Translations under genes and position numbers: made by a program
Assembly (NCBI GenBank): GCA_017540385.1
Contig: JAFYBD010000166.1
Span: 1-17,339, forward strand
From: Lentisphaeria bacterium
Lineage (GTDB): Bacteria; Verrucomicrobiota; Lentisphaeria; Victivallales; UBA1829
Direction of reading: 5' to 3'
Length of the DNA stretch: 17,339 nucleotides
The notes under the pieces: model-generated
Told to the model about the DNA's origin: nothing
What the model saw: only the letters and a program-made list of their open reading frames with translations
Database searches by the model: none
Part shown: in pieces, positions 1-5,398 of the stretch
Layout of the letters: each line of letters starts with the position of its first letter
How positions within the stretch are numbered: position 1 is the first letter of the stretch

Positions 1-190
1 CCGCCGCCCAACGCGATAATTACGTCCGGTTCGTAAGTTTTTACCATTGTAAGCGCTTCATCTATCGTTGCAAGGGTCGGGTCCGGTTTAACATCGAAAA
101 ACATTTGATGATCTATTTCCATTTCATCCAAAACATCGGTAATATTTTCAACAGCACCGGAATTGAACAAGAAACGGTCCGTAACTACCC
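1..190 (-). CDS. Iron-containing alcohol dehydrogenase (AdhE-type) fragment
   Basis: The minus strand reads open from about 190 to the window edge. It contains TDRFLFNSGAVENI, then KPDPTLATIDEAL, and ends in EPDVIIALGGG. This is the N-terminal Rossmann-like, NAD-binding part of the iron-dependent alcohol dehydrogenase domain, as found in the C-terminal half of AdhE, which reduces acetaldehyde to ethanol. The GGG motif that contacts the dinucleotide lies right at the edge, so the metal-binding domain would continue outside the window. Upstream (towards higher coordinates) the homology stops near the VVTD motif at about 185-190, where base composition jumps from 43 % to about 76 % G+C. The fragment therefore has no start codon of its own and is cut at both ends. 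A stand-alone alcohol dehydrogenase of the same family is possible. Family identity is fairly certain; membership in the same chromosome as the rest of the window is doubtful. Confidence 0.75.
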
Positions 191-871
191 GCGCCGTCTC
201 CGGTTCCGGCGGCGTCCCCCACCGGTTCCGGCGCATCCGTCCGGCAGGCCGTCCGGGCTCCGCAGCCGCAGCAGCCCTCCGCTGTTCCCGCGTACGCTCC
301 CGACCTGCCCGAATGGGAATCCCTCCGCACCGAATGTGCCTCCTGCATGAAATGTCCGCTCGGCAAGACCCGCACCCACATGGTTTTCGCCGACGGCAAT
401 CCGCATGCCGAACTCATGTTCATCGGCGAGGGGCCCGGGGCGGACGAAGACGCGTCCGGCGTTCCGTTCGTCGGCCGGGCAGGCGAACTCCTCTCGCGCA
501 TGATCGCCGCCATGACCTTCGACCGCGCCACGGAGACGTGCATCGCGAACATCGTGAAATGCCGTCCTCCGGGGAACCGCAATCCCTCCGACGAGGAGGC
601 CGCGGCGTGCATGCCGTACCTGAAACGCCAGATCGCGATGGTGAATCCGAAAGTCATCGTGCTGCTCGGGGCCGTCCCCCTGCTGTACCTCTTCAACCTC
701 AAGGGCATCATGAAGCTCCGGGGCCGCTGGCTCGATTACGACGGCATCCGGGTCATGCCGACCTACCATCCGGCGTTCCTCCTGCGCAATCCCCCGGCGA
801 AAAAGGACGCCTGGGCCGATCTGCAGGCCGTGATGGCCGAGTTCGGACGCAAACCCGTCCCGCGCCGCTGA
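185..871 (+). CDS. Family 4 uracil-DNA glycosylase, 5' truncated
   Basis: Removes uracil from DNA in base excision repair. Motifs seen in order: the CMKCPLGKTRT cysteine pair (344-355), the active-site motif GEGPGADED followed by GVPFVGRAG (about 427-483), NIVKCRPPGNRNPSDEE with the third cysteine and a fourth in AAAC, LLGAVPLLYL, and TYHPAFLLRNPP near the C terminus. Four cysteines fit the [4Fe-4S] cluster of family 4 enzymes. The first methionine in frame is at 347, inside the cysteine pair, so starting there would destroy the cluster. The frame is open back to 185 as a Pro/Ala/Gln-rich linker with no ATG, GTG or TTG, and a TAA lies at 182-184. The real N terminus is therefore missing, replaced by foreign-looking sequence at the junction described in the findings. 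The stop is 37 bp before the permease start. Catalytic domain identity is secure; whether the gene is broken in the organism or only in the assembly is open. Confidence 0.88.
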   Translation, partial: LPAPSPVPAASPTGSGASVRQAVRAPQPQQPSAVPAYAPDLPEWESLRTECASCMKCPLGKTRTHMVFADGNPHAELMFIGEGPGADEDASGVPFVGRAGELLSRMIAAMTFDRATETCIANIVKCRPPGNRNPSDEEAAACMPYLKRQIAMVNPKVIVLLGAVPLLYLFNLKGIMKLRGRWLDYDGIRVMPTYHPAFLLRNPPAKKDAWADLQAVMAEFGRKPVPRR

Positions 872-908
872 GCGGAAAGAGCACGAACCGCCAGGGAGCC
901 CCCGGAAC

Positions 909-2219
909 ATGGCACGGTACATCGTCAAGCGAATTCTTTACTCCGCGTGGATCCTGCTCGGGATCATGATCGTGACGTTCGTGCTCTTCCGCGTCTCCGC
1001 GGGCGACCCGACCGCCGTCCTGCTGGGCAAGAATCCCACGCCCGCCGACGTCGAGGCCATGCGCGACTCCATGGGCTGCGACAAGCCGCTGTTCTTCGGC
1101 CGCTGGCGCGTGACCGAGCGCTATCCCTCCGCCGACTTCACCGGCGGCCGTTCCGAATTCCCCGGCGTGACGCTCCCCGAAACCGTCGAGACCACGCCCG
1201 AAGGGCTCCGTCCCTGCTTCGGCTCCGTCATGTTCCACCGCCAGTTCGCGAACCGCGAATCCGCCATCCGCGTGACCCTGTCGGGGACCGGGCGCTTCAC
1301 CGTGGCCGGGCTGGAACTCGTCCTCTCGCCGAAGGGGACCTCGCTCGAACTCTCCGACGCCCCGGACGATCTCGCGGTGACCGGTCTCGACCCCGACAGC
1401 CTCCTGATCCGCGCAGGGTTCGAACGCCCCAACCGCGCCTGGTACGATTCGCAGGCGCTCGACTCCCTGAAGGAGCTCGTCACCTTCTCCGCGCATTTCC
1501 CGTATGTCAGCTTCTTCAACTTCGGGAACACGCTCCTCACGCACGAGTCCATCCGCGGCAAGCTCTGGCGCGGCATGCTGCCCTCCCTCATGATCATGCT
1601 CCCGATCTTCTTCGGCGAACTCCTGCTCGGGATCATCCTCGCGATGATCTCCTGCGCGTTTCAGGACCGCATCCTGGATCGCCTGATCGTGGTGCTCTCG
1701 GTCGCCGGGATGAGCATCAGCTACCTCGTGCTCATCATCCTCGGACAGTGGTTCCTGGCGTACTACCTGAATCTCTTCCCGGTCTGGGGCTGGGACAGTC
1801 CGCGCTGTCTGGCGCTCCCGGTCATCATCGGCATCGTCTCCGGCACCGGCAGCGGCGTCCGGTTCTACCGCACCGTCTTCCTCGACGAGATCCGCAAGGA
1901 ATACGTCCGCACTGCCGCCGCCAAGGGCGCGTCGCCCCTGCGCGTCTACGGACTCCATCTGCTGCGGAACGCCCTCGTGCCGATCATCACCCGGGCGTCG
2001 ACCGTCCTGCCGTTCCTCTTCACCGGCAGTCTCCTGCTCGAGAGCTTCTTCGGCATTCCCGGCCTCGGTTACGAGGGCGTGAACGCCCTGAACAGCTCCG
2101 ATCTGTCCATGCTGAAGGCTCTCGTGCTCCTCGGCGCGATCCTCTTCATCGGCATCAATCTCGTGACCGATGTGGCGTACGCCTGGGTCGATCCCCGGGT
2201 CCGTGTGGACCGCGACTGA
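909..2219 (+). CDS. DppB/OppB-type ABC transporter permease with a large extra domain
   Basis: Inner-membrane permease of the binding-protein-dependent transport family (peptides, nickel or related small solutes). TM1 is at residues 9-28. It is followed by the family's N-terminal motif AGDPTAVLLG and a region resembling the LGLDqPl segment (DSMGCDKPL, 53-61). More membrane segments follow from about 225, with the EAA loop EIRKEYVRTAAAKGAS at 327-342 that docks on the ATPase, and GSLLLESFFGIPGLG near the C terminus. Family members usually have about 300-340 residues; this has 436 because about 125 residues (roughly 62-188) are inserted between TM1 and TM2, on the periplasmic side by family topology. 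The insert looks beta-rich and soluble. The start has GGGAG ten bases upstream. No second permease, ATPase or binding protein follows, so partners must lie elsewhere. The substrate cannot be told. Confidence 0.88.
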   Translation: MARYIVKRILYSAWILLGIMIVTFVLFRVSAGDPTAVLLGKNPTPADVEAMRDSMGCDKPLFFGRWRVTERYPSADFTGGRSEFPGVTLPETVETTPEGLRPCFGSVMFHRQFANRESAIRVTLSGTGRFTVAGLELVLSPKGTSLELSDAPDDLAVTGLDPDSLLIRAGFERPNRAWYDSQALDSLKELVTFSAHFPYVSFFNFGNTLLTHESIRGKLWRGMLPSLMIMLPIFFGELLLGIILAMISCAFQDRILDRLIVVLSVAGMSISYLVLIILGQWFLAYYLNLFPVWGWDSPRCLALPVIIGIVSGTGSGVRFYRTVFLDEIRKEYVRTAAAKGASPLRVYGLHLLRNALVPIITRASTVLPFLFTGSLLLESFFGIPGLGYEGVNALNSSDLSMLKALVLLGAILFIGINLVTDVAYAWVDPRVRVDRD

Positions 2220-2262
2220 CGCGCCGTCCGGCACGAAATCCGCCGAAATCCGCGTTTCCCGC

Positions 2263-2291
2263 TTGACAATTCAGGAGCGGCGTGGTACTGT
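2263..2291 (+). promoter_or_regulatory. Sigma70-type promoter for the galactokinase-like gene
   Basis: A consensus -35 TTGACA (2263-2268) is separated by exactly 17 bases from TACTGT (2286-2291). A TG one base before the -10 (2283-2284) gives an extended -10. Transcription would begin near 2298, leaving a leader of about 220 nt before the ATG at 2518. This is seen in the sequence; activity is inferred. Confidence 0.75.
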
Positions 2292-2324
2292 ATCACGACA
2301 AACCGCATTATACTGAATAACGCA

Positions 2325-2490
2325 AGGGTATCTCTATTCATTCGATCGGATGGTTTTTCAGCAGACGGGCAAACAGGACAATGCAGGAAGATTTGAGCGT
2401 GGCTACCTGAAAGTAACCACCGAAAATCTTACCAATTGGGATTTGTCCGGATGCGAAAAGCCGCCGAAAACCAATGAATAGAGGTGTCCT
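2325..2490 (+). ncRNA. Candidate structured 5' leader RNA (orphan cis-regulatory element)
   Basis: Positions 2325-2342 can pair with 2473-2490 over 18 consecutive base pairs (15 Watson-Crick, 3 G-U), including the perfect 11-bp core CTCTATTCATT/AATGAATAGAG. Directly inside, 2352-2358 pairs with 2466-2472, leaving a 9-nt bulge (2343-2351). Further in, GGACAA (2376-2381) pairs with TTGTCC (2443-2448). An apical hairpin forms from 2388-2394/2424-2430, 2399-2402/2417-2420 and 2404-2406/2413-2415, with loop CTGAAA. All helices are nested. The element lies about 27 nt after the predicted transcription start and ends about 14 nt before the ribosome binding site AAAGGAA (2504-2510). It has about 48 % G+C against more than 60 % for neighbouring genes. 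I do not recognise it as a known riboswitch class. A MITE-like insertion with 18-bp terminal inverted repeats is the main alternative. Confidence 0.55.
2350..2481 (+). CDS. Possible 43-residue upstream ORF in the leader
   Basis: An ATG at 2350 opens a frame of 43 codons ending in TAG at 2479-2481, lying wholly inside the structured leader. The product would be polar, starting MVFQQTGKQD and ending SGCEKPPKTNE. There is no convincing Shine-Dalgarno sequence before the ATG (CGATCGG only), and I recognise no family. Regular base-paired structure in the same DNA argues that the open frame may be chance. It is recorded because a leader peptide would be one way for the element to sense translation. 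Confidence 0.15.
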   Translation: MVFQQTGKQDNAGRFERGYLKVTTENLTNWDLSGCEKPPKTNE

Positions 2491-2517
2491 CAAATCGCTC
2501 CCGAAAGGAATCCCCCC

Positions 2518-3666
2518 ATGAGCATCAGCGTCCGCGAACAATTCATCGCCCGGTACGGCAAGGAGCCCGCAGTCTGCTCCTTCGCCCCCGGCCGTCTCGA
2601 GATCCTCGGCAACCACACCGACTACAACGAGGGCTTCGTCCTCAGCTGCGCGGTCGGCCAGCACACCTGCTTCGCCATGAGCCCCGCAGACGGCACCGTC
2701 TGCCGCATCTTCGAACACGGGCAGGACCAGGAACTGGACCTGAAAGAAGTCGACGTCGCGGTCAAGGGCGACTGGAAGAACTACCTGAAGGGCCTCCTCG
2801 TGGAGCTCAAACGCCGCAGCATCCCGTTCGGCGCGTTCGACGCAGTCCTGGACAGCCAGGTCCCGCTCTCCGCAGGTATGAGCAGTTCCGCCGCTCTCGA
2901 GATGTCCTTCGCGTTCGCCCTGAAGACCATCTACGGCATCGAACTCCCCCTCGCCGACTGGGCGCGGGTCGGCCAGGCCGTCGAAAACAAGTTCCTCGGG
3001 CTCAACAGCGGCCTCCTCGACCAGTTCAGCTCCCTCTTCGGCAAGAAGGATTCCTTCATCCTCTGCGATTTCCGCACCGTCGAGGTCCTGAAGAACGTCG
3101 CCATGCCCGCCGGGTACGTCTTCGTCGTGGTGAACTCCATGGTGAAGCACAATCTCGTCGACTCCGCCTACAATCAGCGCCGCGTGAGCTGCGAGAACGC
3201 CACGGCCGCTATCCGCAAGTCCCATCCGGAGATCAAGACCCTCCGCGACGTCTCCGGCGAACTCCTCGAAGCCTGCAAGGGCGACATGGACCGCATCGAC
3301 TACCTCCGCGCCAAACACGTCGTCGGCGAGGACGAACGCGTCTTCCGCGCCGTCGACTGCCTGGCGAAGGACGACGTCGCCGGGTTCGGCAAGCTCCTTT
3401 ACGAGAGCCATGAGAGCTCCCGCGTGAATTTCGAGAACAGCTGCCCCGAGCTCGACATCCTCGTTGAACTCTCCAAATCCATCCCCGGCTGCCTCGGCGC
3501 GCGCCTTTCCGGCGGCGGCTTCGGCGGCATCTCCATCCATCTCGTCGAGACCGCGCAGGCCGAATCCTACGCCGAGCGCATCAAAACTGCCTACAAGTCC
3601 CAGACCGGGATCGACGCCGCCACGTTCATCTGCTCCATCGGCGACGGGGCCGGAGTCGAGGGGTGA
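2518..3666 (+). CDS. galK: Galactokinase-like GHMP kinase
   Basis: ATP-dependent sugar 1-kinase of the GHMP superfamily; galactokinase feeds galactose into the Leloir pathway in the cytoplasm. The 382-residue length is normal. The galactokinase signature is GRLEILGNHTDYNEG at residues 25-39, the ATP loop PLSAGMSSSAALE at 116-128, the catalytic aspartate region NSGLLDQF (D168), and the third GHMP motif GARLSGGGFGG at 327-337. Arg26, His33, Asp35 and Tyr36 correspond to the usual catalytic and sugar-binding positions. The residue that is normally Glu (GEHTDY) is Asn32 here, and the Asn of GRxN is Glu28. Such changes occur in divergent members, so the true sugar may not be galactose. The start has AAAGGAA eight bases upstream. 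It has its own promoter and long structured leader. No galT or galE is adjacent, so pathway assignment rests on the protein alone. Confidence 0.8.
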   Translation: MSISVREQFIARYGKEPAVCSFAPGRLEILGNHTDYNEGFVLSCAVGQHTCFAMSPADGTVCRIFEHGQDQELDLKEVDVAVKGDWKNYLKGLLVELKRRSIPFGAFDAVLDSQVPLSAGMSSSAALEMSFAFALKTIYGIELPLADWARVGQAVENKFLGLNSGLLDQFSSLFGKKDSFILCDFRTVEVLKNVAMPAGYVFVVVNSMVKHNLVDSAYNQRRVSCENATAAIRKSHPEIKTLRDVSGELLEACKGDMDRIDYLRAKHVVGEDERVFRAVDCLAKDDVAGFGKLLYESHESSRVNFENSCPELDILVELSKSIPGCLGARLSGGGFGGISIHLVETAQAESYAERIKTAYKSQTGIDAATFICSIGDGAGVEG

Positions 3667-3699
3667 GGATTCTCCCGACCAGGACCTTTCCCAATCGTT

Positions 3700-3785
3700 C
3701 CGCCCCGCCGGTCGTCTCCGCTCCGGGGCGGCATCTCCCCTGTCGTGCCGACGGCGTTTCGCCGGGCCGCGGAACATCTATTTTT
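3700..3785 (+). terminator. Possible terminator region after the galactokinase-like gene
   Basis: CCGCCCCG (3700-3707) pairs perfectly with CGGGGCGG (3724-3731). A second tight hairpin CGGCG-TTT-CGCCG lies at 3752-3764. The nearest T run is TATTTTTC at 3779-3786, 14 bases after the second hairpin, so this is not a textbook intrinsic terminator. Confidence 0.35.
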
Positions 3786-3870
3786 CAATCGCGAAAATCG
3801 CACTTTTTCGTTGCCGACTATCAAGAAATTTCCGACGCGACGAGTGACATTTGCCGGGGTGCCGGAAAAA

Positions 3871-3942
3871 GGCGTTTTTGATGACGATCATGAGAAAATG
3901 GTTTAAATCCGAAAACATTATCAAGAAAAACGCCATGTTTTC
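3871..3942 (+). other. Overlapping inverted repeats with pseudoknot topology
   Basis: GGCGTTTTT (3871-3879) is the exact complement of AAAAACGCC (3926-3934), and the pairing continues with 3880-3884/3918-3922 after a 3-nt bulge. GAAAACAT (3911-3918) is the exact complement of ATGTTTTC (3935-3942). The two pairings interleave, so as RNA they make an H-type pseudoknot (with 3918 shared if the first stem is extended) or two alternative hairpins. It lies upstream of the predicted secG promoter, so it would be in the 3' part of the galactokinase transcript or in a separate small RNA. Confidence 0.35.
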
Positions 3943-3964
3943 ACAAAAAAAAGACATTGTCCGC

Positions 3965-3992
3965 TTGAAAACCGGAAAATGAGTGCTATGTT
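3965..3992 (+). promoter_or_regulatory. Probable promoter of the secG/pilus-like operon
   Basis: TTGAAA (3965-3970), a 16-base spacer and TATGTT (3987-3992), with TGC immediately before the -10 giving an extended -10. Predicted start is near 3999, leaving a leader of about 78 nt before the ATG at 4077. No other good promoter was seen between here and 15615. Confidence 0.55.
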
Positions 3993-4076
3993 TTAGAATT
4001 ACCGATATGTCCGTGCGCATCCGCGGAGCCCGTTTCGTCGAAAATACAAACAATAATGATAAAGGTTTTGTGACAA

Positions 4077-4487
4077 ATGTCGATCCTTGCGACAATCCTG
4101 AATACACTGGTCGTCCTTCTGGCCATCCTGCTCATCGCCCTGATCCTCGTGCAGCCCTCCAAGAGCGGCGGCGGCTTCGGCTCCGCGTTTGGTGGACTCG
4201 GTGAAAGCGTCTTCGGCGCGCAGGCTATGAGCCATCTTTCCAAGCTCACCGTCTGGTGCATTTCCATCTTCTTCATCCTCACGCTCGCATCGGCCATCGT
4301 GGCCGGTCACATTCACACCGGCGATTCCAGCGTGGTCGCGGGCGAGTCTTCCCTCGCTCTTGACGCCGCCGCGCCCGCCGTCGAAGTCCCCGCCACCGAT
4401 GATCCCGCCTCCGCGATCCAGGCCGCTTCCGAAGCGTTCTCCGCTCAGGAACAGGCCGCCGCGGAGCCTGAAAAAACCGAAAAATGA
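4077..4487 (+). CDS. secG: SecG, protein translocase subunit
   Basis: Small inner-membrane subunit that assists the SecYEG channel in exporting unfolded proteins. Two hydrophobic segments (residues 3-25 and 57-76) flank the family hallmark: LVQPSKSGGGFGSAFGG at 24-40, then ESVFGAQ and LSKLTVWCISIFFILT. At 136 residues it is longer than the usual 70-110 because of an Ala/Glu/Pro-rich, acidic tail after residue 80. By family topology both termini face the periplasm, so the tail would be periplasmic. The ribosome binding site is AAAGG at 4061-4065, 11 bases before the ATG. It is the first gene of the run leading to the secretins, 60 bp before the next gene. Placing a translocon subunit at the head of an operon that makes several exported proteins could couple export capacity to assembly, but this is inference. 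Confidence 0.9.
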   Translation: MSILATILNTLVVLLAILLIALILVQPSKSGGGFGSAFGGLGESVFGAQAMSHLSKLTVWCISIFFILTLASAIVAGHIHTGDSSVVAGESSLALDAAAPAVEVPATDDPASAIQAASEAFSAQEQAAAEPEKTEK

Positions 4488-4547
4488 CAGGAGTCGAGGA
4501 ACCAGTCTTCCGAAACCCTTTAACCCCGTTTTGATGAGGTCGAGTCC

Positions 4548-5393
4548 ATGAAAAAACTGTTCGTTGCCATTTTCGCCGCGGTCTCTCTGGTTGCTTCCGC
4601 ACAGACCCGTTCCGGCAGCTGGGCCATCGAGTTCCCGAAGGATTCGAAGGCGATCAACGTCTCCCAGACCTTCACGCCGTTCTTCAAGATCGAGAACGAG
4701 GAACGCGTGATCGACATGAGGCTGAACGAACGCGACATGAACAATGCCAAGCATTGGCTCGCCATCGACGTGGCGTTCGTGACCAACAAACCCAAAAACG
4801 CTACCCAGTGGCCCAAGTGGCTTGACAACGTCCAGGTCGAGATCAACATGTTCCTCCCCGCTGCCGACGACAAGGGCAACATCAACTGGACCGTCATCGG
4901 CGGCAAGCAGACGCTTGCCTCGCTCCAGGCCAACGACGGTCGCCACTTCGTCCGCATGATGGTCCCGCCCGAGGTCATCTACCGCTATTTCGTGCTTGAG
5001 GGCGTCTCCGACTATCAGAAAGATTATTCCAAGGTCACGTCCGAGCTCAAGAAGCTCGCCGCCGACCTCCCGATCGCCGCCACCATCACCTACGGCGGAC
5101 GTTCCGTCTCCGGCCTCCAGGTCTGCGGCCGCGACACCTTCTCCCGCCTGGAGAAGACTCAGAGCAACGCGCGTTCCAAACTCTTCTACACGCTCCTGAA
5201 GCCCGCCGACGGCGACAGCTCCCAGCCGACCGCGGCCTCCACCGCAAAACTCTTTACCTATATCAATCAGAATAAATTCAATCCTCAGACGTTCAATTAT
5301 ATGCCGGATGAACTGCTTCCCGTTTCGAAAACCCCGTTCGCATGGGTCCTCTTCGACCGGTTTGAACCTATCAAAGAATCCGCTGGGAAATAA
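4548..5393 (+). CDS. Secreted protein, Amuc_1102-like pilus-locus component
   Basis: A 281-residue protein with a clear Sec signal peptide (MKKLFVAIFAAVSLVASAQT, cleavage probably after ASA at 16-18), hence periplasmic or surface-exposed. The mature part begins SGSWAIEFPK and has no membrane segment, lipobox or recognised enzyme motif; one cysteine is visible at VCGRD. GAGG at 4536-4539 lies eight bases before the ATG. It sits directly before the PilM-like gene with a 5-bp gap, the place occupied by Amuc_1102 in the Akkermansia pilus-like locus. I name it by that position and by size and export signal, not by a remembered sequence match. It could equally be a lineage-specific accessory protein of the complex. 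It may work as a pilin-like or minor subunit, but no class III prepilin leader (G/FTLIE) is present. Confidence 0.6.
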   Translation: MKKLFVAIFAAVSLVASAQTRSGSWAIEFPKDSKAINVSQTFTPFFKIENEERVIDMRLNERDMNNAKHWLAIDVAFVTNKPKNATQWPKWLDNVQVEINMFLPAADDKGNINWTVIGGKQTLASLQANDGRHFVRMMVPPEVIYRYFVLEGVSDYQKDYSKVTSELKKLAADLPIAATITYGGRSVSGLQVCGRDTFSRLEKTQSNARSKLFYTLLKPADGDSSQPTAASTAKLFTYINQNKFNPQTFNYMPDELLPVSKTPFAWVLFDRFEPIKESAGK

Positions 5394-5398
5394 GATCT

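Larger units (their letters stand above)
3667..4076. other. Gene-free region with hairpins and an operon promoter
   Basis: This 410-bp gap has no supported gene. Its first 115 bp are GC-rich and hold two hairpins that may end the galactokinase transcript. From about 3780 it becomes AT-rich, with A and T runs and a possible pseudoknot (3871-3942). It ends with the probable promoter and leader of the secG operon. Confidence 0.8.

Noticed and set aside
163..969. A TTG-started plus-strand frame running from the AdhE fragment across the glycosylase region
   Set aside because: Its product is Arg/Pro-rich nonsense in a different frame from the glycosylase motifs, and it overlaps the permease start.
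2235..2253. Direct repeat GAAATCCGC twice in a row after the permease gene
   Set aside because: Only two copies of nine bases, without further copies or an associated hairpin; probably chance.
2432..2439. The palindrome CCAATTGG as an operator
   Set aside because: An 8-bp palindrome is common by chance, and it falls inside the leader RNA structure, not near the promoter.
2325..2490. An integron attC site
   Set aside because: The ends do not show the GTTRRRY and RYYYAAC core sequences, and no integrase or cassette array is nearby.
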